Notes under the pieces: generated by a model
What the model was told of the DNA's origin: nothing
Seen by the model: the letters and a program-made list of their open reading frames with translations, nothing else
The model's database searches: none
NCBI RefSeq assembly: GCF_949987515.2
Contig: NC_082694.2
Coordinates: 66,028,080-66,092,079, forward strand
DNA from: Delphinus delphis
Taxonomy: Eukaryota > Chordata > Mammalia > Artiodactyla > Delphinidae
Reading direction: 5' to 3'
DNA length: 64,000 bases
Translations under genes and position numbers: made by a program
Shown here: piece by piece, positions 22,061 to 31,912 of the stretch
Numbering within the stretch: the stretch's first letter is position 1
Layout: each line of letters opens with the position of its first letter

Positions 22061-23019
22061 GCAAAAGGCTGTTGGAGTTTTGGCTCCCACTTAGGGTGTA
22101 GAACTCTGCAAAAAGCATTGCTCTCACCCTTACCCCCCAAAATGCCAAATCATTTACAAAAGGACCCCTTTTCTTGAACTCATCAGAGAACTGAGAGGGA
22201 AGGCAAAAAACTAAGCTGAAATCTAAGGCATAATAGATACCTCCAAGGAGAGATGGATCACAGGTCCTTGCTTACCTGTTATAGATGTTGGATGCCATAG
22301 AAGAAGGAAAGAAGAATCCAACCAAACTTCTTAATGAACTACTAAAGGCCACATGTGGGGCCTGTGGGAATGTATAGCCCCCTTGGGAGCTGCAGACTTC
22401 AGGGAAATCCATACCCGCTTGCAGGCTCTTCTCCATGGAACACACTGGATGCTCACAAGAAAGAGCGGGGGAGGTTAAGAGGCCTGGGAAGACCTCTCTC
22501 TTGGTTCAGGTCTGGGGAGGGGGAACAGTGCTTCTAGAAAAGCATGAAGTTCCACCCAGATCCTTCTCCCCGTATCCCTCATGGAAAAAATATATAACCA
22601 TTGGGGAAAGGGCAGCCAACCATGTTGTCCTTAGGGCACAGGATCCATGGCAGCTGGGAGAAGAGTAAAACCCTCTACCCTGGGGGTGAGGGGCAAGACT
22701 ACCTGCAGACCAGTAAGTCCCCTACTGATGGGGGAGGGACAGAATCACTGAACTATCCCCCATCCAAGACACAGCACCTGCCTAAGACTGAAACTGAAGC
22801 AGAACAGCAGAGGCTGCCTCCCGACCCCCACTCCATCCCAACCACAGGCTAGCAAGTGTTGAGTAGCAGCTAACAGCAGTCCATCGCTGAGGGATGATCG
22901 AGGGCAGGAAGAGAAATGTTTCCTAAGAGGGAGCAAAGGTGCAAAGAGAAGCCCTAAAGTGAGGGCTTGTTATTGTGTCAGTTCACCCCAAGATGATCTG
23001 TGTGCTGCAGTCCAATAAA
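22061..23019. other. Single-copy sequence
   Basis: No gene or repeat was recognised. Short open frames (60-86 codons) lack domains. Confidence 0.4.
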
Positions 23020-23391
23020 ACTCCCTGCAAAAACTGTTAATAGCAATTAACGGGCCACTGCCAACACTTATATGGGAAGGCAAAGGAGCTTGAATAGCGA
23101 AACCAATTTCAAAAAAGAGGAAAGTTGGAGGAACTGACTTATCTGATTTCAAGACTTACTAAACTATCTATGAAGCTACGGTAATGAGGTCGGTGTGGTT
23201 TTGGAGGAAAATATAAATATTAATAATAATACTGTATAATAATAATGTATTTATATTAATGTTCACAAGTATAAATATATAAAATATATACAAATAAATA
23301 TATGATATATATTTTATATGTATGTATACTTCTGGAAAAAATGTATCTTATGTAATATATATTTATATAATATAAAATATATTTTTATGTG

Positions 23392-23393
<2 letters not shown>

Positions 23394-23432
<39 letters not shown>
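23394..23432. repeat. (TA)n microsatellite
   Basis: An uninterrupted alternation of TA, about 19 units, sits at the end of a roughly 220-bp nearly pure A/T tract within an ancient L1. Confidence 0.95.
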
Positions 23433-23437
<5 letters not shown>

Positions 23438-23484
23438 CTATCAGTGGTACAGAAGAAAGAATCCAGAAATAGATCCACATTTTT

Positions 23485-23609
23485 ATTTTTCTTTTTTTGG
23501 GCCACGCCATGCAGCATGTGGGATATTAGTTCCCCGACCAGGGATCGAACCCATGCCACCTGCAGTGGAAGTGCAGAGTCTTAACCACTGGACCACCAGG
23601 GAATTTCCA
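23485..23609 (-). mobile_element. Short CHR-type SINE in L1
   Basis: The reversed head (GACCAGGGATCGAACC, GTCTTAACCACTGGACCACC) has a T-rich tail at the left. The word AGATCCACAT recurs at 23471-23480 and 23610-23619 and marks the target duplication inside L1 ORF2 sequence. Confidence 0.9.
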
Positions 23610-23862
23610 AGATCCACATATTTAGTCAACTGATTTTTCACAAAAGTACAAAGGCAATTCAATGGAGAAAGGATGCTCTTTTTAATAAATGATGCTAAAA
23701 TGATTGAATATCCATATGCAAAAAAAGTAAAAAGCAAGCCTTAAGCCATAGGTCCCACCCTATACAAAAATGACCTCAAGGTGACTCTAAATGTACCTAA
23801 ATGTAAGACCTAAAATTGTAAAGCTTCTAGAAGGAACATAGAAGGAAATCTCCATGACTTTG

Positions 23863-25147
23863 GCTGCCTGACACTCACACCCGGAATCTGTGCATGACAC
23901 AGCTACAGAGGGCTGAGTCCTGTTTCCCCATCTCCTACCTCCCTGATTTACTTCCTGGAGAGATTGGCAGGTTGCTGGTTATTTTCATGTGAATGCAGAG
24001 CTGAAGGTGTTCATCCTTGTAATAGTTCATCTTATTGCTTCTCAAGCTTGCCCTGCCATTCTGAACTTGGCTTCGGGTTTCTCACGCCCGCACTCAGCTT
24101 TGGGTCAGCTGTGAGCCTGGTCTGTCTTCTTGGCAACTCCATCACAGTCAGAGAGCAAACTGCTCATTGCAGCCCCTGGCTGGTGCCCCCTGGGGCCTTC
24201 TCTCTTGCCCTCAGTCAGTTTTCCTCCTATTAAGCATGTGTTCAGTGAAGTTGCAAGAGAAAAAAAAAAGCACCCAAACCCACAATTTCTTTGCTGTGGG
24301 TTTGGTCATTTATTCAATTCCTCTCAATTCTCTCAGTCTATCCGCCTTTCTGTCTGTTTATCCATTACGTTACCTAGGCCTGAGTCAGCTACAGAGTCTC
24401 AGAATAGCAGTTGTTGAACCAAATGTCTGCCTTGCTGTGTGCGTGTGTGTGTGCATGGGTGTGTTTATACAGAAGTGTGGAAGAGGCAGGAGCAGAGGCA
24501 GGAAGACATGAATAGGAATGAGAAACTTTTTTTTTTCTTGGAGGGAAAGAGCCAGAAATTACATCCGTTCAAAAATATCCTGCCTCTCTCACAGATAAAT
24601 ATAGCGACATGGGTAGATGTGTCACCGAATGAAACTTTCAAAACAAATCCGGGAAGAATCACTTGAAGAGCCTGCCACTGCTGGCTCTCTCCTGCTGCCC
24701 CTCTGTCCCCCGTCCCCACCCCCGCACCGGTGCGCCCCACAACGATCAGGACGGAGAGCGAGATGGGAGGTCTGTGCCCAGCATCCCCCAGCATTCTGGA
24801 CAAGGGGAAGGGTAGCAGGAGCAAAGGTGCCCTTCAAGGGCTGCTGGCCAGAGGCGCTAGGTCGCCAGATGTCCCCCACAGGGAAGAGCTTGAGAGATCA
24901 CTTCTCTCTGTTACAGGGGAGTGAAAGCTCAGAACGGGAGGGCAGCCCCACGGGCTCATATCCACCAGCTGTGGTGGCTGAAGCTGGAGCTAAGGACCAT
25001 GACTTGGACACAAGGGTACCATTAAAATCATTTGGCCACCAGTACAGCAGAGGCACCTACCAGCCCTTGACAAAGGGGAGGTACGGTCACCACCACAGCT
25101 CTGCATGCCAGCTGAGACTCAGCGCCCCTTAGACCCACGTGCGGTCA
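23863..25147. other. Single-copy sequence
   Basis: No gene or repeat was recognised. A CA/TG-rich word lies near 24437-24456. The 171-codon plus frame at 24617-25132 overlaps minus-strand frames of 119 and 85 codons and shows no domain. Confidence 0.4.
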
Positions 25148-25265
25148 ATTCTTCCAGCGGCCCTATGAGGTAGGTATCGTCATCCTAGTTTTTAGATGGG
25201 GAGACTGAGGACAGGAGTGATTCAGTGATTAATCCAGGGTCCCATGGTTGGTCATGGCAGAGCTG
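25148..25265 (-). mobile_element. MIR SINE, reverse orientation
   Basis: CCCTATGAGGTAGGTATCGT, GATGGGGAGACTGAGGACAG and GGTCATGGCAGAGCTGGGC follow the reverse-complement MIR order. Confidence 0.78.
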
Positions 25266-25659
25266 GGCATGGCCTCTTCTGAGAGTGTCATGGGAGACCA
25301 CCCTGCCTCCACATATAAGAGCGTAGAAGCCCTGCTGCCCCGCCCCCAGCCCAGCCCAGCCCTGTCTGTTGGCAGAAGCCTCGGCCAGCTGCGGTCACTG
25401 AAGGGGCAGAACCTGCGTCCTAAGCCCTGCAGGAACAGAGGGTTGTCAGATCATCGTGGGTCCTCGAGGAGGAAGGATAGAGCCATTTTGCACTGGGGAG
25501 CTTCTCAGTACCTAATACTCCCCTCACCTCCTGACTCAGCCTGGACCCTCCGTCCAGTGCATCTGTCCCTCCGACTCTGCCACGGGCCTGGGACACCTCT
25601 CTTACCTGGCCAAGCAATAGCACCTTCAGCTTATCAGCTCTGAGCTCCGTTGAAAACTT
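25266..25659. other. Single-copy sequence
   Basis: Nothing was recognised. A 131-codon frame at 25248-25643 has no domain. Confidence 0.4.
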
Positions 25660-26335
25660 TCTTAACATCTTTTGGACCCGTGGAGTCAGACCCACCTGGG
25701 TTCAAATCCCACCTCTGCCACTCCCCAGCTCTGTGGCCTCGGGAAAAGTAATGCCTTGTGTATTCGTTTCTTGTTGCTGCCGAAACAAATGACCACAAAC
25801 TTGGCTCCTTAAACAGCACAAACTTTTCACCTTACAGTTCTGAGGAAAGGTGGCAAAATCAGTCTCTCTGGGTTAAAATCAAGGTGTCTGCAGGGCTGTG
25901 CTCCTTCTGGCTCCAAGGGAGAATCCAGTTCCTTGCCTTTTCCAGCATCTAGAGGCTTCCTGCGTTCCTTGGCTTGAGCCCTGCATCACTTGGACCACTG
26001 CTTCCATCACTGCATCTTTCTGACTCTGGCCCTCCTGCCTCCCTCTTATAAGGGTACTCGGGATGACATTGTGTCCCTCTGGGTAATCCAGGACAGCCTC
26101 CCCATCCCCAATCCTTAATCACATGTGCAAAGCCCCTTTGCCATATATGGGAACCTAGTCACAGGTTTTGTGGTTTAGAGCATGGACATCCCAGGCAGAG
26201 GCAGGGAATGTTAGCCTACCACACCTCAACTTCCTCATTTTGCAGATGATAATCTGTACCTCCCAAGTCTGCCGGGAGGACCAATTACATTACAAAGTAC
26301 CCAGCCTGGTACCTGGCACAAAGTTTAAAATGAGG
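25660..26335 (+). mobile_element. MIR SINE split by an LTR-like element
   Basis: The left half (25660-25758) has GGTTCAAATCCCACCTCTGC and CAGCTCTGTGGCCTCGGG. The right half (26223-26335) resumes at CCTCAACTTCCTCATTTTGC and ends CCTGGTACCTGGCAC. The inserted element occupies about 25759-26222. Confidence 0.8.
25759..26222. mobile_element. LTR-like element inserted in MIR (family not named)
   Basis: It starts TGTATTCGTTTCTTGTTGC and ends TAGCCTACCACA (TG...CA termini, about 464 bp). It has internal landmarks CCTTGCCTTTTCCAGCATC and GGTAATCCAGGACAGCCTC. A second copy of the same family lies at 35009-35485. Termini and length suggest a solo LTR of an old ERVL-MaLR-like family, but I cannot name it with certainty. 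Confidence 0.6.
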
Positions 26336-27369
26336 TCCTAAAAAAAGAGTCTCTGCCCTGTTCCCATTCCGGTCATCTTTCTCTAGAATCGCAGGTACCC
26401 GTCCCCAAGCCTGGCTCTCCGTGGGGACTTCAAGAATCCCTGTGGAAATAAAACACGGGGGTGATGGATGGCTCTGACCTCCCAAATGCCGAAGCAGGGC
26501 TGTTTGCAAATTTAAAGGCTTCTAGGCAGCAGGGGGAAGAATGTGAGCAGAAACGTGGAACAGTGTGTGCAGGGACATAAATTCCAAGTGGTTTTTGTTG
26601 GGAAAGCTGAACAGAAAGTCATTCCATCCGCATTCCCCACGTCGGAACTGCTCTCCCAGGTCGGCTGGGGCTGAGACCCATTCCAGCAATGGAGCACCTC
26701 TCCCCGGAGGCAGGGCTGAGGCCCTCGTGAGGGGGCAGGGCAGACTGAGAGCCCCGTCCCCTCACTGCCCAGGCCTGGGGAGTGATGGCTCCGGGCGACA
26801 GGGGCTGGAGCAGCAGATGGCTAGTCCAGAGCTCAGATGGCACGCCTCATCTTCTGGGAAGAAGGGAGAGTGCTGAGCGGGGTCAGGGGAAGGGGGTGCA
26901 GACCCCCTCCTGCTTCTCCCTTCACCAGAAGGCTCTCACCCAGCACAGTTTAAACCCATTTAAATCCAATACTCTCATCAGTAAAACATCTTTCAGCATG
27001 CCCTCCAATAAATGTGTATTTCTAAATTATATGGCATGAATTAATTTATTTGTATAATAACGCACAAATATATGATGCACATTAAAACGTTCCAAAAATA
27101 TAAACACAGCAAAGTAAAAAGCTAAAAATAAATATAAATAGAAGACCAACATTGTGACCGCACATTCGAATACATGAATCAGTGGGCACGCTTCACTTTG
27201 GAGGTAGTAGAAACTATACTTGCATTTTGTTGCTCTTCTGTTTCCTCAAATCTTGCTTGTTCGTGTGTCCAGTTCAGTGAGCTCCTCTCCTGCCTGGCAG
27301 GGTTGGTATCTTGTTTCTCCTCCTGGCTTATAAAGTTGCCAAAGGCTAAGAGCATTTATGCTTTGGGCG
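26336..27369. other. Single-copy sequence with AT-rich patch
   Basis: No gene was recognised. The stretch at about 26985-27145 is strikingly AT-rich (AAATATAAACACAGC, AAAAATAAATATAAATAG) and may be an eroded LINE or a regulatory patch. Confidence 0.4.
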
Positions 27370-27420
27370 GTGCAGAGTGCAGGGCACACAGCTGGCGCCT
27401 AATAAAGTCGGTCAGTATTT
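27370..27420 (+). mobile_element. Possible MIR 3' end
   Basis: GAGTGCAGGGCACACAGC followed by GGCGCCTAATAAAGTCGG resembles the MIR end 'gcctggcacatagtaagcgctcaataaat'. Confidence 0.4.
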
Positions 27421-27759
27421 TCTGAACACGTACTTTGACCCTCAGGTTTGTGGCCGGCACTGGGGGTTCAAAGAGCAAGATGTGGTCCCATCCTCATCCC
27501 CAAGCCCAGTTCAGGCAAAGCCACCCTTGGGAGTGGCACCAGCTCTGGGTGGTGCTGGGGCAGGGATGGAACGTACCTCCGGCACCAAGGCAGGAAGATG
27601 CATCGCTCCAGCTCGGCAGGGGCAGGTGAGACAGGGAAAGTCTGCAGGCAGGAGATCTGTGTACTCTTGTGTAGAGACTTGGTGGCAGGAGCTACTGCAC
27701 AGTCCAGGGGGTTCACCGAGCCCTCAAGGGCGAGATCTGCCTGAGGCTCAGGCCAGGTG
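27421..27759. other. Single-copy sequence
   Basis: Overlapping frames of 98-137 codons occur on both strands. None has a domain. Confidence 0.4.
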
Positions 27760-27885
27760 AGGCCTGAGGGCTGCCAGTGTTGGCTCTGCCCCTGACCCCT
27801 GGGACCTGGCTTTAGGTTCCTTATCTGGGCAATGAGGAGGGTGGGCTGCATGTTCTGTGGGGTCCCTTCCAGCTCTGGCATTCTT
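27760..27885 (+). mobile_element. MIR SINE
   Basis: TTGGCTCTGCCCCTGACC, GGGACCTGGCTTTAGGTTCC and ATCTGGGCAATGAGGAGG follow MIR core order, ending in a CCCTTCCAGCTCTGGCATTC segment. Confidence 0.65.
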
Positions 27886-28754
27886 GGTTCAGTCCAGGCT
27901 CATCCAGGCCCTGCCCTGCCCTTTTCCATCTTCCAGCCTGAGCCCCCCAAAACACGGGGCCACCTGAGAGGTGAGTGGACACTGCTCTGGGGTTTCTGAG
28001 ATGTTGCAAACAACTAGCAGTTCCTTCCCGAGAAGTAGGGGAGGCATGCTGAGCCCCGTGCCCTACACCTGCCGCGCTCCACCATAGGTGCCGGGGAGGA
28101 CGCGCCACCCTCTCCTCGGCTCCCGTGACCCCCGCGGCATTCTGTGAATGAGGCTGGAAACAAGCATCAGAGGGAGGGAAAAGAAACCACGCGTCCCAGA
28201 ATAGCTCTCTGAAGGCTGCCTAATCCCGTGTCTTTGCAGCCGAGACGGTCTGATATTTTGACACAGCAGAGCGAGCTACCCGATGGATCCTTCTGGAGTC
28301 TCCCTCTTGGGAGTGAGCTTGCAGTGTGTGCGCCTGAGGACAGGCTGGGTCAGGAGTGAGTGTTCTGGTCATGGGGCAATGGATAAAGCCCTTGGACCCA
28401 GGATGGAACGCTGCGGGCCTCCTTTTGCAGCTTTCCTTGGTGGAGGGACAGTTAAAGGACAGCCTCAGGGCCAGAGGCACCTGATCACGATCCAGTGAGC
28501 AGAGATGTGGAGAAATGCTGCCCCTCCCCCCCCCCCCCCCCCCCCGCCCTGATGGTCACCAGGACTAAGAGCAGAGAACGAGCCCCAAAGAGCTCCACCG
28601 AGCCAGGCCGTTGTGCCAGCTGCCCCACAAAAGCTCACCGACACTGATAGTTAGGGCTACCAACTCAGGTGTCTGACATGCGCTGTGCTGATGGATTTCC
28701 ATGAGGGGCTGGGGGGCCCACGGACAGAATTCAAAGGGTCTGGACACTTGGATG
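27886..28754. other. Single-copy sequence with poly-C run
   Basis: No gene was recognised. It includes the 20-C homopolymer listed separately. Confidence 0.4.
28526..28545. repeat. Poly-C homopolymer (20 C)
   Basis: Twenty consecutive C bases follow a CCCCT. The opposite strand is a G run able to form G-quadruplex; the C strand could form an i-motif. Homopolymer length is prone to assembly error. Confidence 0.9.
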
Positions 28755-29165
28755 GGAAAAAATTTTACACCTTTATTTTCGCTAACCTTTGGCCAGAACT
28801 TAGCATTTTCTGCTGTTGTGAATGTAGGCAGAGGACCTCAGATGTTGTAGCTGCGTCTGTGATTTGCCACCAGCAGAAATCCCGTATTCCCATCACAGCG
28901 TACTGGTTGCAGATATCTTCGATTATTGTTTACGCTCATCACGGCTTGGGAATTATGCTGGTTGACAGGCCTGTCACTGGATCTTGCTGAACGTGTTAAA
29001 GAAGCACCTGTGTTACTAGATCGCAAATTTGATGTTTTCAAAAATCTTTTGATAACTGTATTTCAGTGTAGTTGGTTTCCTCTGTAATCTTATGTTTTCT
29101 CTCTAACGCATTTGAAAGTGGTGCTCAGGGGAGGGTTCATAAGCCTCACTGGATTGCCTGAACAG
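28755..29165. mobile_element. Probable ancient DNA-transposon (hAT-like) remnant
   Basis: Landmarks such as TTTATTTTCGCTAACC, TCTGCTGTTGTGAATGTAGG, CTGAACGTGTTAAAGAAGC, TTACTAGATCGCAAATT and GGGTTCATAAGCCTCACTGG follow the order of an old mammalian repeat that I associate with Charlie-type hAT elements. I cannot give the exact family, and it has no coding capacity. Confidence 0.4.
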
Positions 29166-29689
29166 AGACGGTCGGGATCTGCTTTCCCTGCAGAACCTGG
29201 TGAGATCCTCCCACCCAAACAGCCAGTGTGGTGGGTGCAGGGCTGGGAGGACTCATGTGGTCCTGTAACATTTTGGGGGTGAAGATACCTTCTCTCAAAC
29301 ACAAAGTTTATCAGGAAGCCCAGCCCAGCCCGTGAGGTGAAGGTGGCGCTGCTCTGCTGGAATTGGAAGTGGGCATTTCTTGCAGCTCCCTGACCGCTCC
29401 ACCCACCACTCCCCATCAGATGCCCTCCTTCCCTCCCCTCCCACCCCCCGCTTCCTGGCAACCTCCGTGGAGTGCCTGCGTTTCCACAGAGCGCGTCTGC
29501 AAAGCGCTCACTGGGGACCGCAGGGGCAGCGCCACTGACTCACCTTGCTGGCCGCAGAACTGCTCATACCGTCCCGCCCATGGGAAGTCCTGTGGGCAGG
29601 TCTTGTGTCATTTATAAACACAAGCCTCCCGTGTATGTGGGGGAAAAAAACGAAAAAAAGGAGAGAGAGGAGATCGTAGCCCAGGGTGG
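29166..29689. other. Single-copy sequence
   Basis: No gene was recognised. An A-rich run lies at about 29643-29660. Confidence 0.4.
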
Positions 29690-30085
29690 TCATCCCCATG
29701 AGTTCTGGGTTCAAATACTGGTTCCACCACCTCCTAGCTGTGTGGTGTGGCCTCAGTTCTTCTTTTGTTTTTTTGCTTTTTGCGGTACGCGGGCCTCTCA
29801 CTGTTGTGGCCTCTCCCGTTGCAGAGCACAGGCTCCGGACGCGCAGGCTCAGTGGCCATGGCTTACGGGCCCAGCCGCTCCGCGGCACGTGGGATCTTCC
29901 TGGACCGGGGCACGAACCCATGTCCCCTGTATCGGCAGGCGGACTCTCAACCACTGCACCACCAGGGAAGCCCATCAGTTCTTCTTTTAATTAGCAGTTA
30001 GTGATAGCAATAGCTCCCACCTTAAAAGGCTGGTTGGGGGATGAAAAGAAATAATGCATGTAAAGAGCTTCGCAGGCTCAGGAAA
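29690..30085 (+). mobile_element. MIR SINE split by a CHR SINE
   Basis: The left part (29690-29766) has GGGTTCAAATACTGGTTCC and CTAGCTGTGTGGTGTGGCC. The right part (29975-30085) continues with TAGCAATAGCTCCCACC and AATAATGCATGTAAAGAGC. The CHR SINE between them carries a duplicated MIR word at both ends. Confidence 0.85.
29767..29974 (-). mobile_element. CHR SINE, short (young) subfamily
   Basis: In reverse orientation it shows TTTTTGCGGTACGCGGGCC, CACTGTTGTGGCCTCTCCC, CAGGCTCCGGACGCGCAGG and a head ending CACCACCAGGGAAGCCC. A perfect 14-bp duplication, TCAGTTCTTCTTTT, lies at 29753-29766 and 29975-29988. Readings of over 100 codons on both strands come from the SINE and are not genes. Confidence 0.96.
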
Positions 30086-31123
30086 TTCTGCTGCTACCCT
30101 CTCCCCAGGAAAGAGATTTTCATCTGCCACAGCTTCTTCCAGCCACCCCGCTGCCCATCCTCTACCTCGGAGGTGTCTCCCTGCCAGAGGCGACCTGGGA
30201 GCTTGTTTTCACCATCCAGGCCTGAAGCGTTTAGTCCTTCCCATCTTTGCAAATATGTCACTTGGCATCCGCGGGGTATTTTGGTAGCAGCAGCAGCAGC
30301 TGACCCAGACGGCACACACTGTAGCTATTATCTCATCATCCAATAATTAGCTTGACATTTATAATGGGGCCTCTGGGGCCTTGGGATGACACTGCCTTTT
30401 TCAAATGCAAGGATACTGTGATTTTGCACTTCCGCAAGGCAAGATGAGAGCAGAAGGGAAAAGTGACCCAAGGTTTCGCCTGCCATCGGCAGCCCTGAGC
30501 AGAGGCAGGTGACTGGGGAGCTAAGGGAGCATAATCTCCAGGGCCCCTCAATTGCACAGTCCCGCGTTTTCTGTGAATTATGCATAAGTAGATTATTGTT
30601 TACGCTCGATAGTATATGTAGTATATGTTTCTTTTGTTTTTCCTAAAGACACTCTCCGAAATTATATAGACTTCAGGCTCCGTAAAACAGAATCCACCCC
30701 TGGGTTTAAAGCCATGTTGTCTCTTGGGTCTGCCCCGTCTGGAAACTGACCCCGCATATCATTGCCATTAAGGACCAGCGAGTGGATTTGGGGGTGCAAG
30801 TCACAGAGGGTGTTGCACTGTGAACTAAAGAATTTGGTGATGTGTTGGAGCACAAAAGACCCCGGGACTTGGGTCTGCAGAGAGTCAGAGTGCTCTGCTC
30901 ACACCGGGAGCCTTGGGCAGCCTAGGAGCCTCTGTGCCTGAATATAAAGAACAAATGTGTCATCAGTCAATGTGCTGAGACGGCGGTGTCAGCGGTGATT
31001 GCAGAAACACACAAAACCCAACACAGGGGTCCTTCTTACAGCATGGGTCCCATGGGTTGAGGAGATGTGCAGTGAAAAGCAGGCTCCGAGGACATCTAGG
31101 AAGCTCACTCCTTCAGCTGGAAT
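30086..31123. other. Single-copy sequence, candidate regulatory patches
   Basis: No coding exon was recognised. It holds a CAG run (30289-30300) and two AT-rich homeodomain/POU/forkhead-word patches at about 30310-30360 and 30565-30640, described in the findings. Confidence 0.4.
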
Positions 31124-31312
31124 GGCGGTTCTCACACTCTACCGTGTACAAGTATCACCTGCTGCAATTGTGGGAAAATGCAGATTCCAGGGCCTCCTCC
31201 TGCCCCACCCACATTTTTAGTCAATGTGTTTGCAACCAGACCCAGCAGTTTGCATTTTTAGGGAACACACTGATGGTGGGCACAGATCTTACTTTGAGAA
31301 ACGGTGCCCTGA
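31124..31312. mobile_element. MER5A-like hAT DNA transposon
   Basis: The left end GGCGGTTCTCACACTCTACC, internal AAATGCAGATTCCAGGGCC and CAGTTTGCATTTTTAGGG, and right end CTTTGAGAAACGGTG form the inverted ends (GTTCTCA... / ...TGAGAAAC) of MER5A. It is almost full length. Confidence 0.82.
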
Positions 31313-31689
31313 TGATCTCAGCTAACGGCAGATTTCACCTAGTCACCTCAAAGGATGAAACAAGAGCATACGGGCAGGAATTTGCAGTAAAAAGCAGTGT
31401 CTCAGCCTAAAATCTCAAATCAAACACACCACTTTGAAAAAAATGTAAGAATAAGGGATCCTTAAAATATGGAAAGTGGTTGAAAGGAAGACCATCTGGG
31501 CAAACCAAAGTTACTCATCCTCAAGAACATTCTCCCAGAAAGGCAAATTGCATGGAAAATATAAAATGTAATCCCAAAGGAAAAAGGAAGCTTTGAAACT
31601 CTGGAAAGAAACTGCTTATAACCTATAACAAAGGCAGCCCACTGGGCAGACAAACACAGCAAACTGCTCTCAAAAATGGGACAAGATGG

Positions 31690-31895
31690 GGGGCTTCCCT
31701 GGTGGCGCAGTGGTTGAGAATCCGCCTGCCGATGCAGGGGACGCAGGCTCGTGCCCCGGTCCGGGAAGATCCCACGTGCCACGGAGCGGCTGGGCCCGTG
31801 AGCCATGGCCACTGAGCCTGTGCGTCCGGAGCCTGTGTTCCGCAATGGGAGAGGCCACAACAGTGAGAAGCCTGCGTACCACAAACAAACAAAAG
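31690..31895 (+). mobile_element. CHR SINE, short (young) subfamily
   Basis: The head begins GGGCTTCCCTGGTGGCGCAG and the body has GGAGAGGCCACAACAGTGAG, with an ACAAACAAACAAAAG tail. A perfect 17-bp target duplication, AAAATGGGACAAGATGG, occurs at 31673-31689 and 31896-31912, indicating a relatively recent insertion. Confidence 0.97.
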
Positions 31896-31912
31896 AAAAT
31901 GGGACAAGATGG

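Larger units (their letters stand above)
23020..23862 (+). mobile_element. Ancient L1 ORF2 fragment with AT expansion and nested SINE
   Basis: Recognisable L1 ORF2 sequence surrounds an AT-rich expansion (about 23213-23432) and a SINE (23485-23609). Landmarks are TATGGGAAGGCAAAGGAGC, GAGGAAAGTTGGAGGAAC, GATTTCAAGACTTACT, CAATTCAATGGAGAAAGGAT and TATCCATATGCAAAAAAAG. The copy is too decayed to read through. Confidence 0.85.

Noticed and set aside
25675..25712. tRNA-like word GGGTTCAAATCCCACCTC
   Set aside because: It is the B-box-derived part of a MIR SINE; no cloverleaf can be formed around it.
29472..30001. Frames of 84-172 codons, including one with a Cys-rich central stretch
   Set aside because: The reading passes through a MIR and a CHR SINE inserted into it; not a gene.
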